From Polytrichum commune (taxonomy: Eukaryota > Streptophyta > Polytrichopsida > Polytrichales > Polytrichaceae), in the NCBI GenBank assembly GCA_950295325.1, contig OX485805.1, positions 37,311,501 through 37,375,500 on the forward strand: a DNA stretch of 64,000 nucleotides. Reading direction: 5' to 3'. The notes under the pieces are model-generated. The model was not told the origin of the DNA, ran no database searches, and saw only the letters and a program-made list of their open reading frames with translations. Position 1 is the stretch's first letter. The number at the start of each line of letters is the position of its first letter. The translations under genes were made by a program, and so were the position numbers. This document shows positions 35,763-44,446 of this stretch, in pieces.

Positions 35763-37625
35763 TCAATCATGACCATTAACGGCCACGGAATGAGAGGCTT
35801 TCCGACAACGAGGACAAACCCAATTGCCAGAAGGAAGAATAAAAAGGGGAGGTGTCAAACATGCCATGTGCCATCCACGTTGACATTGGTCGCACAATAA
35901 CATTGTTGCAGCTCCTTTCTTCTCTCCACAAACATAACAAGGCAGACCCTGTGGTACAACCGCCAACTCGGGATGCACAGAACCGTCGATGGGAAGGTGA
36001 TATGGAGTACAATTCTTTGAATGCTCACGACATTCCCGTCCATCCTTGCCTTCAAGCAATAATATACCACTTGGCAAGACATCTTTTACCCGCAAAATCG
36101 TGCGCCCAGCCTTGACATCCAATGTCGTAGGCGCCTCCCGTTGCAAGTAAACATAATCCCCCTTGGAAAATCTACGAACCTGAGGTCGATAAGCTCCACT
36201 GCGGATCCGGGCATACCGTAATATATCACGATGTTGAGCAATATTTAAGTTCTCCATAGCCATAGGCATGGCCTTTTGGAAGAACGTTGCTCGGTCATGA
36301 AGACATTGAGCCCAAACATCTGGATCATCCAAGTTTACCACGGGAGCCAATTTCTCTCGCACCGAGCTAGGTAAAATTGGTTCCCATTCATACAAGAGTT
36401 GGTAAGGACTATAGGATGCCAAAGATGCTTGCCTGCTGAAACGGTAACCCATTGCTATCCATGGTAACATCAAGTCCCAATCGCGATGGTTGCCATGAAG
36501 CAATCCATACTTCCGCAAACCGCGCTTAACCGTCTGAACAACTCGTTCAGCTAAGCCATCTGTCTCAGGGTGATATCTGGAAGTTGTCCGATGATCAATA
36601 AAAGCCTTGGTACACAAAGCCTCGAAAGATCCAAGGAATTCTCTCCCTTGATCCGTCAACACCTCTGCAGGTGCTCCAAACCGTGCCAGAACTCGATCAA
36701 GAAATGCCATAGCCGCCAATTCTGAGGAATTTTGGAGAAGAGCCACGAGTTCAATCCACTTACTAAAATGCTCCACCATCACAAGCACATACTTGGAACC
36801 ACGTGGAGTGATAGTAAGCGGTCCGGCAAAATCCAAAGACCAACGATATCCCAAGCCTATAATAGGTAAAGGCTGAAGTTGAGGTGACAAAGTATTAAAA
36901 CTTGACCTGACCCGGTCACATACTTCACACCGAAAAACATAAGTGGCAACCTGTTGATACATACCAGTCCACCAATATTGGTTGCGCAACATAGAGTGCG
37001 TCCTTCGCACTCCAAAATGTCCAAGCTCCTCGTGCACTTGCCGCACCAAAGAAGCTCTTTGTTCTGGCCTTGGAACGATGCGCCTCGTTCCGTTCGGCCA
37101 CACACGAAATAACAAGCTGTTTGCCCAACGAAACCTTGTTATCCGGTGACTAATTCTATCTCGCTCCATAGCAAATAGTCCAAGAGGAAATATCCCTTGT
37201 TGAAGTTTGTGCAAGACCGCCTGGTCTTCCCACATATCACTAACAACGAGAGATTTATCAACCTCCTCATCTTGTTCTTCTACAAGGATTTCAGCAGCCA
37301 ATCCCGACATCATTGTGAGATATGTGGCAGCATGCCAACCCGGCACTGCAACACGATCACAATCTCCATGCCACCTGGCTCCAGTTAAACCTTCATCTGA
37401 AGGACTTGGATTGCGAGACAATCCGTCTGCATCCAAGTTGGCAATTCCTGCTCGGTGAACAACTTCAAAATCATATTCCTGAAGTAACAAGGCCCACCTA
37501 GCAAGTTTCCCGGTGAGCTTATCTGATTCTATAAGCCATTTTAAAGGCTGATGATCAGTCACCAAAGTAAACTTTTGCCCATACAAATAAGGTCGAAAAT
37601 GTGCAATGGCCCAAACGGCCGCCAA
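35763..37625 (-). CDS. RNase H C-terminus, integrase and PHD finger of the DNMT element (620 codons)
   Basis: Residues 1-70 complete RNase H (LVTDHQPLKWL; DADGLSR). The integrase zinc-binding module is H198, H203, C233, C236. The catalytic triad is D265 in SLDFAGPL, D325 in LTDQGREF and E360 in DGLAERV. After the integrase C-terminal region comes a canonical PHD finger at 563-607: C563, C566, C578, C581, H586, C589, C604, C607, with the typical LLCDQC, GWHMAC and NWVCPRC surroundings. Integrase inserts the cDNA copy; PHD fingers in other proteins read histone H3 tails. The PHD therefore sits where chromoviruses carry a chromodomain and may steer insertion (inference). The frame is in phase with the RT frame, from which one TAG separates it. 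All metal and zinc ligands are present. Confidence 0.93.
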   Translation of the reverse strand: MAAVWAIAHFRPYLYGQKFTLVTDHQPLKWLIESDKLTGKLARWALLLQEYDFEVVHRAGIANLDADGLSRNPSPSDEGLTGARWHGDCDRVAVPGWHAATYLTMMSGLAAEILVEEQDEEVDKSLVVSDMWEDQAVLHKLQQGIFPLGLFAMERDRISHRITRFRWANSLLFRVWPNGTRRIVPRPEQRASLVRQVHEELGHFGVRRTHSMLRNQYWWTGMYQQVATYVFRCEVCDRVRSSFNTLSPQLQPLPIIGLGYRWSLDFAGPLTITPRGSKYVLVMVEHFSKWIELVALLQNSSELAAMAFLDRVLARFGAPAEVLTDQGREFLGSFEALCTKAFIDHRTTSRYHPETDGLAERVVQTVKRGLRKYGLLHGNHRDWDLMLPWIAMGYRFSRQASLASYSPYQLLYEWEPILPSSVREKLAPVVNLDDPDVWAQCLHDRATFFQKAMPMAMENLNIAQHRDILRYARIRSGAYRPQVRRFSKGDYVYLQREAPTTLDVKAGRTILRVKDVLPSGILLLEGKDGRECREHSKNCTPYHLPIDGSVHPELAVVPQGLPCYVCGEKKGAATMLLCDQCQRGWHMACLTPPLFILPSGNWVCPRCRKASHSVAVNGHD

Positions 37626-37637
37626 GGCCTCGCCTTC

Positions 37638-38894
37638 CTAAGAAGAATAATTAGATTCAACACTATTATTGCTTCTAGATGTATAAGCCACCACATATTT
37701 ATTTCCCTCTTCATCTTTCTGTGTTAATACCGCTCCCAATCCCACTGCACTCCAATCCGTGTGCAATTGAAAAGCTCTAAACACATCCGGGCGTCGAAGC
37801 ACTGGGGCTGAACCAAGCCTCTGTTTCAATGTATCAAATGCATGTTGTTGTTCCCGACTCCAAATCCATGATTGGTCTTTCCCCGTGAGAATGGTAAGAG
37901 GTTTGGCAATCAAACTAAAGTTTTTGACAAACCTCATATAATAATTTGCCAATCCTAGAAATGCACGAAGCCGTGGTACATCACTAGGTGCGGGAATTTT
38001 GCGCAAAGCATCCATCTTTGCCTGCTGCACACCAAGACCGCCAGGAACAATCATGTGGCGTAAATAGGACAATTGATCATGGAAAAACTTACATTTTCCA
38101 TGATGTAAACGGAGTCCCCACCGTTGAAGTCGTTCAAATACCGCTTGTAAATGTCTCACATGATCCTGTGGACTATTACTAAAGATGATAACATCATCAA
38201 TGTAGCATCTAGCAAACGGCAAACCAACCAATAATTGGTCCATCACCCGCTGAAATTCAGCTGGTGCATTCTTGAGACCAAATGGCAGAAATTTCCAATG
38301 ATAAAGTTGATTCTTGCCATCTTTATCAATTCCCCAAAATGCGGTCTTCACCCGATCACCCAACAACAAAGGTAATTGGTGATAACCAGACCTCAAATCC
38401 AGAATGCTGAAGATTCTAGAAAATTCCAGTGCATCAAACAACTCCTCCGGCATCGGCATTGGATATCGATCCGACTTGGTTTTGCGGTTGACTAGACGAT
38501 AATCACCACACATCCGTTTTTCCGTCCAGTTGCCAAAGATATCATTCTTTGACGGCATAACCGTGGCACAAACATACTCTCCATTAGAGAGTTCAATCAA
38601 TTCTGCTGCCAATAACTCTTGACATCGAGTTTGAACACCAAACCTTTCAGAGGTACTAAGTCTGTACGGCCGTCTGAAAATAGGGTGGTCGTCCTCGAGT
38701 TGAATACGAACAGGTTTACCTTTATATCCTTCAAGATCATGAAGACTAAAGGCAAAATAATTACGGTAAGAGCGAATAAATGCCCGTACCTTTCGTGCTT
38801 CGGCACCAGTAAGCTTTGGCCCCACTTCAATTGGCCAATCGTCAAACTCCGTGGTTTCCTTCTTCATAGAAAGATTGCCACTTGGTGCCAGCAC
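37638..38894 (-). CDS. Reverse transcriptase and start of RNase H of the DNMT element (418 codons)
   Basis: Typical Ty3/gypsy RT. Fingers and palm motifs appear in order: NGEYVCATVMPSKND, MCGDYRLVNRKT, FSILDLRSGYHQL, the KTAFWG segment, FLPFGLKNAPAEFQRVM, and the catalytic YIDD at 231-234. The thumb and connection follow (LRAFLGLANYYMRFVKNFS), then RNase H begins with its first Asp at D380 in HTDWSAVGLGAVLTQ. It copies the element's RNA into DNA in the cytoplasmic particle. It is preceded in phase by a TAG at 38909-38907 followed by CAA TCA, and followed by a TAG at about 37635 within RNase H (SNYSS*EGEALA). The catalytic residues are intact. Confidence 0.93.
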   Translation of the reverse strand: MLAPSGNLSMKKETTEFDDWPIEVGPKLTGAEARKVRAFIRSYRNYFAFSLHDLEGYKGKPVRIQLEDDHPIFRRPYRLSTSERFGVQTRCQELLAAELIELSNGEYVCATVMPSKNDIFGNWTEKRMCGDYRLVNRKTKSDRYPMPMPEELFDALEFSRIFSILDLRSGYHQLPLLLGDRVKTAFWGIDKDGKNQLYHWKFLPFGLKNAPAEFQRVMDQLLVGLPFARCYIDDVIIFSNSPQDHVRHLQAVFERLQRWGLRLHHGKCKFFHDQLSYLRHMIVPGGLGVQQAKMDALRKIPAPSDVPRLRAFLGLANYYMRFVKNFSLIAKPLTILTGKDQSWIWSREQQHAFDTLKQRLGSAPVLRRPDVFRAFQLHTDWSAVGLGAVLTQKDEEGNKYVVAYTSRSNNSVESNYSS

Positions 38895-38906
38895 AGCATG
38901 TGATTG

Positions 38907-39230
38907 CTAGTCCGTGGAGAGGGCAACACCTTTACCCCCATCATCTGCATTTGAATCCAAATGCGTATCATCTCCACTACAATCAGTTTGTGTAGCTAAA
39001 TAGCTACCCACATATGAAGTATCACTAAGAAATAGAAGTGGAAACATTTTATGGGCCTCCAACTTCCCAAACTCTTGGGCCAAAGCCGAAAAAACACGTT
39101 GGGCTCGAAGCTCTTCCGCAACATGAAGTTTCAAATGAAATAATCCCTCGGTGTCATTGACCTCAATGCGATCCTTGGATTGCGGCTCCATTGCCCCCTG
39201 ACCATTGTTCTCTGCCCTCAGAGTAAGCAA
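38907..39230 (-). CDS. Linker between methyltransferase and RT
   Basis: A 107-codon open stretch in phase with both the methyltransferase C-terminus upstream and RT downstream. It is separated from them by stops (TAG at 39251-39249, TAA at 39233-39231; TAG at 38909-38907). It is rich in Glu, Asp and Ala and has no recognised domain. It probably is the flexible connection, with a cleavage site, between methyltransferase and RT in the polyprotein. Its function is unknown. Confidence 0.6.
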   Translation of the reverse strand: MLTLRAENNGQGAMEPQSKDRIEVNDTEGLFHLKLHVAEELRAQRVFSALAQEFGKLEAHKMFPLLFLSDTSYVGSYLATQTDCSGDDTHLDSNADDGGKGVALSTD

Positions 39231-39248
39231 TTAGTCATCCATACGTTG

Positions 39249-39993
39249 CTAAGCAGCAAGACAAATTCCAATTATCCACACAATGCTGTTAAGATCCATA
39301 GCTTGCCCCAATAGGAAACGTCTCTGACCTTCCTGAAGCCCGTGAGCAGTTGTGGTACCTGTAAGAAAACCCATGGCGCGTTCCCGCTCATCTGCCATAG
39401 GCTCCTCATAAGTTTGGGATTTTGAATCCCAAACCATGCCAGGTCCACGAGATCGAAATGCAAAAGACTAGATATGTCACAAAAGTAGGTAGTGCACCTC
39501 TCGGAATGCCCACCTTATTAATTAATGCAAATGGCAAGGTGTCATCCTTGGTAACTGCCAAGGAAACACGATGATCATCTAAAATGTCATCCACCTTGCG
39601 ATCCATAAGGCGGGGAATGCGGGCAATCGCCGCTGAAAGCACCCGAGGTGATACCAACTTGGTCCAAAACCAACGAGGCCGATGAGCAAAGGATCCCAAA
39701 GATGCAGCATCTAGAAATGTTGGAGTACCCAGAATTTGGTTAATGTACTCACCATCCTTGACCACTTTGTGCCGGGTATCACCCAATAATGGTACATTTT
39801 CAAAAATGTACCCTGGCGGAGTTGATTGGTGGGTAAACCACCATTGCGTCAATCGCGTCAAATCCGCAAACAAACTAGACCTAGGATCATCCAATCCCTG
39901 GCCAGTTCCTGCCCGCGAATGGCCTTGACAAGGCCATCTTGCAATAATCAAATTCATGTGGCCCAACCTTCTCAAATCCTCATCACTAATCAT
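39249..39993 (-). pseudogene. C5 DNA methyltransferase, catalytic and C-terminal part
   Basis: It continues in phase from the frame ending at 40003 (one TAA between). Motif IV is RWPCQGHSRAG, with the catalytic Cys codon at 39930-39928. Motif VI is the ENV in YIFENVPLL (39801-39793), and motif VIII is AHRPRWFWTKL. Residues up to about 165 would hold the target-recognition region; motif IX begins at PTFVTYL. A one-base shift near 39463 moves the frame to that of 39437-39249. There the C-terminal ERERAMGF and QRRFLLGQAMDL correspond to the region around motif X. The enzyme would add methyl groups to cytosine C5 using S-adenosylmethionine. Motif VIII and the C-terminus resemble the Dnmt3-like type more than Dnmt1, although motif IV has PCQ rather than PCN. 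This copy cannot make a full enzyme without recoding, but every catalytic residue I can place is kept. Confidence 0.85.
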
Positions 39994-40002
39994 AGTGACA
40001 TC

Positions 40003-40803
40003 TTAAGGAAGTTGACCACAACATCCATGAATGGCAGAGGCTGACAATTGTGCGGGGTATCTCAACAACAATTGTTGGATGTGGTGTCGGACGGCTCTGT
40101 TGGATGCATACCCATTGTCCACATGAATATATCGCCAAACTGTAATTCCAGCTTCCAACACTGCCGCCAAACCTGTGCCAATACCTCCAAAGATCTCCAC
40201 AAGGACAATACCTTCAGGTGATGGTTGCCAACGAATGGGTTGAGCAAAAGAAAATGAGGATGAAGTTGGAGGTGCCTCTCCAAGCTCCAAATCCGCTACA
40301 ATATGTTGATAATGGTCGGATAACTCCTTAGGAGTTCGCCATGGTGGAGGTGGATCCTTGAAATGTCGAGCATGAATTTGAAAAGATGGTAAAAATTGTT
40401 GTTCTGCCGCATTACAAGTGTAGTCCATTGTTTCCTCCAATAAAACTGGAGCACAAGGCAAATCTGCAACTGAACCGCTACAACCAAACATTGCCTCCGC
40501 AACCATAGTCATAGCAGTGGCTGCAAATGTGACGGGAATAAATACCTTCCTGCCATCTCCAGTGGACCATCCCGATCTAATCCATGCCTCTTCCGTCCAA
40601 TTATCCAAACCAAAGCCAAGTGGGTAAAGAGCTTGCTGACCAACAAGTATATTATAGTTGGTAGCATTAGTAACAACACACTTCATTGACAAATGAGTGT
40701 AAGTAGGCCCTGCCCCCACATGAAAAATCAAACGTAGAAGTGCCTTGGTGTAACATGTTGCACGTTCAGTGCCCCTACTGAAGTCACAATAGTGAATGGA
40801 CAA
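40003..40803 (-). CDS. Protease C-terminal part fused to methyltransferase motif I region
   Basis: Residues 51-80 (NILVGQQALYPLGF..DNW) are the C-terminal half of a retropepsin-like protease. The N-terminal half lies in the overlapping frame ending at 40728. A linker of about 110 residues leads to the S-adenosylmethionine-binding motif I, LVEIFGGIGTGLAAVLEAGI (about 201-220), followed by a strand with an acidic end (YIHVDNGYA). This single uninterrupted frame from protease into methyltransferase shows that the enzyme is part of the element's polyprotein and not a later insertion. The frame stops at TAA (40005-40003) just before motif IV. Translation would have to change frame near 40770 to enter it. 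Confidence 0.88.
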   Translation of the reverse strand: MSIHYCDFSRGTERATCYTKALLRLIFHVGAGPTYTHLSMKCVVTNATNYNILVGQQALYPLGFGLDNWTEEAWIRSGWSTGDGRKVFIPVTFAATAMTMVAEAMFGCSGSVADLPCAPVLLEETMDYTCNAAEQQFLPSFQIHARHFKDPPPPWRTPKELSDHYQHIVADLELGEAPPTSSSFSFAQPIRWQPSPEGIVLVEIFGGIGTGLAAVLEAGITVWRYIHVDNGYASNRAVRHHIQQLLLRYPAQLSASAIHGCCGQLP

Positions 40804-42089
40804 GGATCCAAGCTTGCTGGCGTCAATCCAAGACTGTCAGCAAGTTCTTTGCCAATCATAACCGGTTGAGCACCGGAATCCATCATAACTCTCAGTTGTG
40901 TAGCACGGATAGTGGGCATATCCGTGCGTGAAACGACAAACAAAGATTTGTCGTTCATCAGCCGTACAACTCCAAGTTGCAAATTATGCCGTTCGCGAGC
41001 AGGCCTTGCAGAAATGTCTGCAAAATATGCCGCTCCCGACGCATAATTCGAAAATGACGTATCCACTGCTGAAATTGATGCTGGAGGAATATCAGTTTGC
41101 TTACCAAAAGCAATGATCGCCGCATCCGCAAGACTCGCTCGCAAATTGGCTAAGTCCTCCACCTCCTCAGCCACAGGTACGTCAACCACAGCTTGGGATA
41201 CTTGAAGGGATGGCAAATCCGCCTTACCTTCTAATATTCTCCCAGCTAAATGAAAAACTGCAGCAGGCTTGAAATCCGAAGCCATAAACTCCGAACCCGA
41301 GAAAATTGGCATATGGAGAATTTTATATGCCAATGCCTGCGTAACATCCTTCGAGATGGACTCCCCATCTCTCAAAGGTACAGGGTTTTTAGCCCCAACA
41401 ACAGTGGTATCTACCAATCCAAATGAAAGAGGTAAACGTGCTTGACCAATTTGATCAGCTGGTCCGGCATGGCGAGGATGTAGCACCTCGTTGCTACCAC
41501 CACTCGTGGAGGCCACCGCATCTGCCAATGTTTGTGAGCGAGTAGAAGCCGCTGCCACCACCTCTCCAGCTGCTCCAAACATATACATGTCCGAACCCGA
41601 GGTGCCACCACCCACATGCGGCTCAGAAATTTGAGCAAAAGATGCAGAAGATTTGAGCTTTTGCTCAAGCTCTGCCATCTTAGCCTCAAGACTCTGCTCC
41701 CTTGGAGACTTTCCAGTGACATAACTGGCAGGCCGCATCTCAGGATGAAGTTGGAAACAATGATCCACATCGTGATTAGTGCCACCACAATGGTTACATT
41801 TCAATTGTCTCTTCTTAGAATTGTCCCCTGCCTTTACTGGTTCCATCTTTTGTTTTAATTTTCCCAAAGGCTGAGTTTTCTTCTTCTTAGGACAATTGGG
41901 ATCATTCTTCGAATGACCAGCTTCTCCACAACCCCAACAATGCAAAATCTTTTGCTCCTTGACGGGTTGAGTCTCAGCTAAACTACTAGTAGTTGTGACA
42001 ATTCTTCTTGGTTTCGGACTCTCTGTCATCCAAGATACCATATCCGTGGCATCATGTTGGCAAAGAACCCGATCACATCTCTCTACCAC
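40728..42089 (-). CDS. Nucleocapsid zinc knuckles and aspartic protease of the DNMT element (453 codons)
   Basis: Two CCHC zinc knuckles bind the RNA genome: C51/C54/H59/C66 with an unusually long last gap, and C98/C101/H106/C111 with the standard spacing. A Lys-rich segment joins them. After about 280 residues of linker comes the protease active site DSGAQPVMIG (D404). The frame then runs out after a further 40 residues, and the rest of the protease is in the next frame (40803-40003). It follows the gag frame in phase, separated only by the TGA at 42116-42114. The retropepsin would act as a dimer to cut the polyprotein. Confidence 0.88.
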   Translation of the reverse strand: MVERCDRVLCQHDATDMVSWMTESPKPRRIVTTTSSLAETQPVKEQKILHCWGCGEAGHSKNDPNCPKKKKTQPLGKLKQKMEPVKAGDNSKKRQLKCNHCGGTNHDVDHCFQLHPEMRPASYVTGKSPREQSLEAKMAELEQKLKSSASFAQISEPHVGGGTSGSDMYMFGAAGEVVAAASTRSQTLADAVASTSGGSNEVLHPRHAGPADQIGQARLPLSFGLVDTTVVGAKNPVPLRDGESISKDVTQALAYKILHMPIFSGSEFMASDFKPAAVFHLAGRILEGKADLPSLQVSQAVVDVPVAEEVEDLANLRASLADAAIIAFGKQTDIPPASISAVDTSFSNYASGAAYFADISARPARERHNLQLGVVRLMNDKSLFVVSRTDMPTIRATQLRVMMDSGAQPVMIGKELADSLGLTPASLDPCPFTIVTSVGALNVQHVTPRHFYV

Positions 42090-42113
42090 GGCAAACGCTT
42101 GTGCAAGCGTAGC

Positions 42114-43001
42114 TCAGCCCTCGTAGTCGAGGATAATCCGAGGTGATGCCAACTCAAATAGCCGCTTGTCAATCTTAGACAAAAAGATTTTAACAAGCTG
42201 ACTCTCAGCAAAAACACCTCCCGACTCCACAGCAAATTGCGCGAGTCGCGTATATATGGTCCGTGGAGTATCATCCTTTTCTCGGCGGAAATCCTGGATG
42301 CGCTGCATCTGGTCTCGCCGAAACCCACCATACTCCACTTCCAAATGTGCGACAAATTCAGTAAGGGGATTAAACGGAGGTGGTGGACCAACAACCGTCA
42401 ATGCTACTTGTGTAGCACGTGCCACCCGTGAAAGGGTTGCCGTGCTACTGCTAGCCACCATTGGCCCAAGTGCCAGTTCTGTGTCCTTAGACTCCGCCGG
42501 CGATTCCTCCTCCTTTAAGGTGGGTGGAGCTAAGGTAGCAACCGCCCCATCCTTAAGGGTTGAAATGAGCTCAACCCGAGCCTCCCAATACTGCTCCACC
42601 TCCCGAAGTTGTCGCTGATGACCCTCTGTCCAGCGTTCATAAGTTTGGAGTGCCTCATACTCCAAATGTTGAGGCAGAAGTTCAAAGGCATACCAATCAT
42701 TGAAATTGGAAGACCTTTGGCGTTTCTCCTTAATCCAGGTACGAAACCGGAGTTTCCAATCGGGCAAGGAAATGCCCCCAGCTCGACCTGAAAACCGATC
42801 ACGCACTGAATTGTGGCGATCGTCCTCCATTTCGTCGAACGTGCTGACACTCCAAATCCGAAGCCTACTAGTAGTGTCCAACGCCGAAATAGGCTCAAAA
42901 GCCTCGTTGGTATCTACCTCTGGCTCAAGATTTGTGGTATGCACGTCCTCCAAGTAATCTGGTGATGGAGATCGATAATATCGGCTCCTAGTTTGCACCA
43001 T
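42114..43001 (-). CDS. Gag (capsid) of the DNMT element (295 codons)
   Basis: First open frame after the leader, starting MVQTRSRYYRSPSPDY. It lacks a hit I can name by motif, but position, size and a C-terminal section typical of Ty3/gypsy capsids (PFNPLTEFVAHLEVEYGG, later LAQFAVESGGVFAESQLVKIFLSKI) support gag. Tryptophan- and charge-rich segments fill residues 75-135. The frame stops at TGA (42116-42114) and the following codons continue in phase into the zinc-knuckle frame. The TGA therefore splits what is normally one gag protein (perhaps an old Trp codon). It would assemble the virus-like particle. Confidence 0.75.
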   Translation of the reverse strand: MVQTRSRYYRSPSPDYLEDVHTTNLEPEVDTNEAFEPISALDTTSRLRIWSVSTFDEMEDDRHNSVRDRFSGRAGGISLPDWKLRFRTWIKEKRQRSSNFNDWYAFELLPQHLEYEALQTYERWTEGHQRQLREVEQYWEARVELISTLKDGAVATLAPPTLKEEESPAESKDTELALGPMVASSSTATLSRVARATQVALTVVGPPPPFNPLTEFVAHLEVEYGGFRRDQMQRIQDFRREKDDTPRTIYTRLAQFAVESGGVFAESQLVKIFLSKIDKRLFELASPRIILDYEG

Positions 43002-43154
43002 AAAATAATCACTTGAGTACCTGCAACTATATACAAGGTAATGGCAACCTGCACCTGTTGCGGGCTATCTAAATGGCAATCCCTTGCCAAATGCCAAGTG
43101 TTTATGCCCCCAGAATTCCAAAATTGTGCAAAGGTTTGAGATTGGTAATTAAAA

Positions 43155-43585
43155 TGAAAAATCAGCGTTGAAAAGGCTCATTTCCAAGGCGAGTATGGAC
43201 TCCAATCAACAAACTAAATGCACCAATGGACTCCTAGGAAGATTTCACACAAATTAGGCTCAAATTTCACTCCGTTCGGAGTTAATTTGCTCCCAAAAAC
43301 AAAAATCAGCGTTGAAATTAATAATTTCAGCAATGATTTTGAATTCCAATCAACAATCCAATTACACCATTGGATTCCTTGGCAAATTTCACACAAGATA
43401 GGCTCAAATTTCACTCCGTTCGGAGTTAATTTGCTCCCAAAAACAAAAATCAGCGTTGAAATTAATAATTTCAACAATGATTTTGAATTCCAATCAACAA
43501 TCCAATTACACCATTGGATTCCTTGGCAAATTTCACACAAGATAGGTTCAAATTTCACTCCAAACGGAGCTAGTATGCCCCCAAA
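43155..43585 (-). repeat. 144-bp tandem repeat array, about 3 copies, in the element's leader
   Basis: Anchor words recur at exact 144-bp steps: 'atcagcgttg' at 43161, 43305 and 43449, and 'tttcacac' at 43243, 43387 and 43531. Copies 2 and 3 are nearly identical; the first is more diverged. The array lies between gag and the primer site on the untranslated side. Because 144 is a multiple of three, it creates long spurious open frames on both strands. Confidence 0.9.
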
Positions 43586-43654
43586 TTTGAACCTCAAAGT
43601 TTGTGAGAATTGGATGCCAAGTTTGAAAGGTGAAAATAAAAATGTGAAAAATAA

Positions 43655-43940
43655 AATAAAATAAAAATATTTGTTTTAATTAAACAAAACAAAAACAAAA
43701 ACCAAAAACCAAAAACCAAAAAATTAAAAAAATTAAAAAATTAACTTAATTAACTTAATTAACTTAAATGAATTAACTTAATTAATTTAATTTAACTCAA
43801 CTTAACTTAATTAACTTAAACTAATGAACCTAATTAATTACGCTAACCTAATTTAATTAACCAACTTAATTAACTAACCTAATTAACTAATTAAGTTAAC
43901 TAACTAAATTAATTAATTAACTAAGTTAATTAAGGGAAGG
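43655..43940. repeat. A/T-rich simple sequence (AAAACC and TTAACT/TTAATT motifs)
   Basis: Degenerate short motif repeats make up almost the whole stretch: 'accaaaaacc' first, then 'taattaactta' units. It is non-coding leader sequence of the DNMT element. Confidence 0.7.
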
Positions 43941-43957
43941 GGTTACCTTGAAAGGGG

Positions 43958-44062
43958 GGCCAGGCTGGCGCCGCCCGCCCCCGGCCCGCTGCCAGCTTGC
44001 CGCGGGGCCCGCCCGCCGCCCGCCCGGGATTTTGCCGCCCCCGGGGTTCAGAATTGGAGCTC
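43958..44062 (-). other. GC-rich block with many G-runs on the sense strand
   Basis: Dense C-runs on the plus strand, hence G-runs of three or more on the element's sense strand, occur in an otherwise A/T-rich leader. They could form G-quadruplexes in the RNA or DNA. Followed by repeated 'ggagctcc' palindromes at 44055-44098. Confidence 0.6.
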
Positions 44063-44429
44063 CAGGAGCTCCAAGAGTGTCCGTGGAGCTCCGGAGCTCA
44101 AAAAAAAAATTATAAAAAATTCGGATTTTAAGTTTGGTTTGTGTTTGTTTGTAAATTTTAAAAAAAATTAAACTTTGCTTTTACAAATTGCAAACAAGAA
44201 TGATGTGACTTGAGAATCTTGAGACCAAATGGAATCTCAAGATTCAACCATCAACACTTGAAGAAAACACAAAGAGACAATCAAAAGAAAAATGGGAAGA
44301 TTTCTCTCAAAATCTTCTTGAGGGTTGCAAGAAATGACAAACTAAGCTTTCAAACACTTGTATCACTCATTTGCTCTCAATACTGGGCCATTCTAGCTCA
44401 GAAATACAACCAAAAAATGAAAAATTTGA

Positions 44430-44445
44430 GCCATTGTTGTCAAGT
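44430..44445 (-). other. Primer binding site complementary to the element's own LTR
   Basis: The sense strand reads ACTTGACAACAATGGC, starting one base after the 5' LTR end. It is the exact reverse complement of GCCATTGTTGTCAAGT inside the LTR (44692-44677; also 35144-35129). No tRNA-type primer site (such as TGGTATCAGAGC) is seen. This is the layout of Tf1/sushi-type self-priming, where the start of the transcript folds back as primer. Confidence 0.75.
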
Positions 44446-44446
44446 A

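Noticed and set aside
43155-43585. CRISPR-like array
   Set aside because: The unit is 144 bp, fully repetitive without unique spacers, and lies in a eukaryotic retrotransposon leader.
43214-43664. Open frames of 127 and 148 codons on both strands
   Set aside because: They are artefacts of the 144-bp tandem repeat, whose length is a multiple of three.
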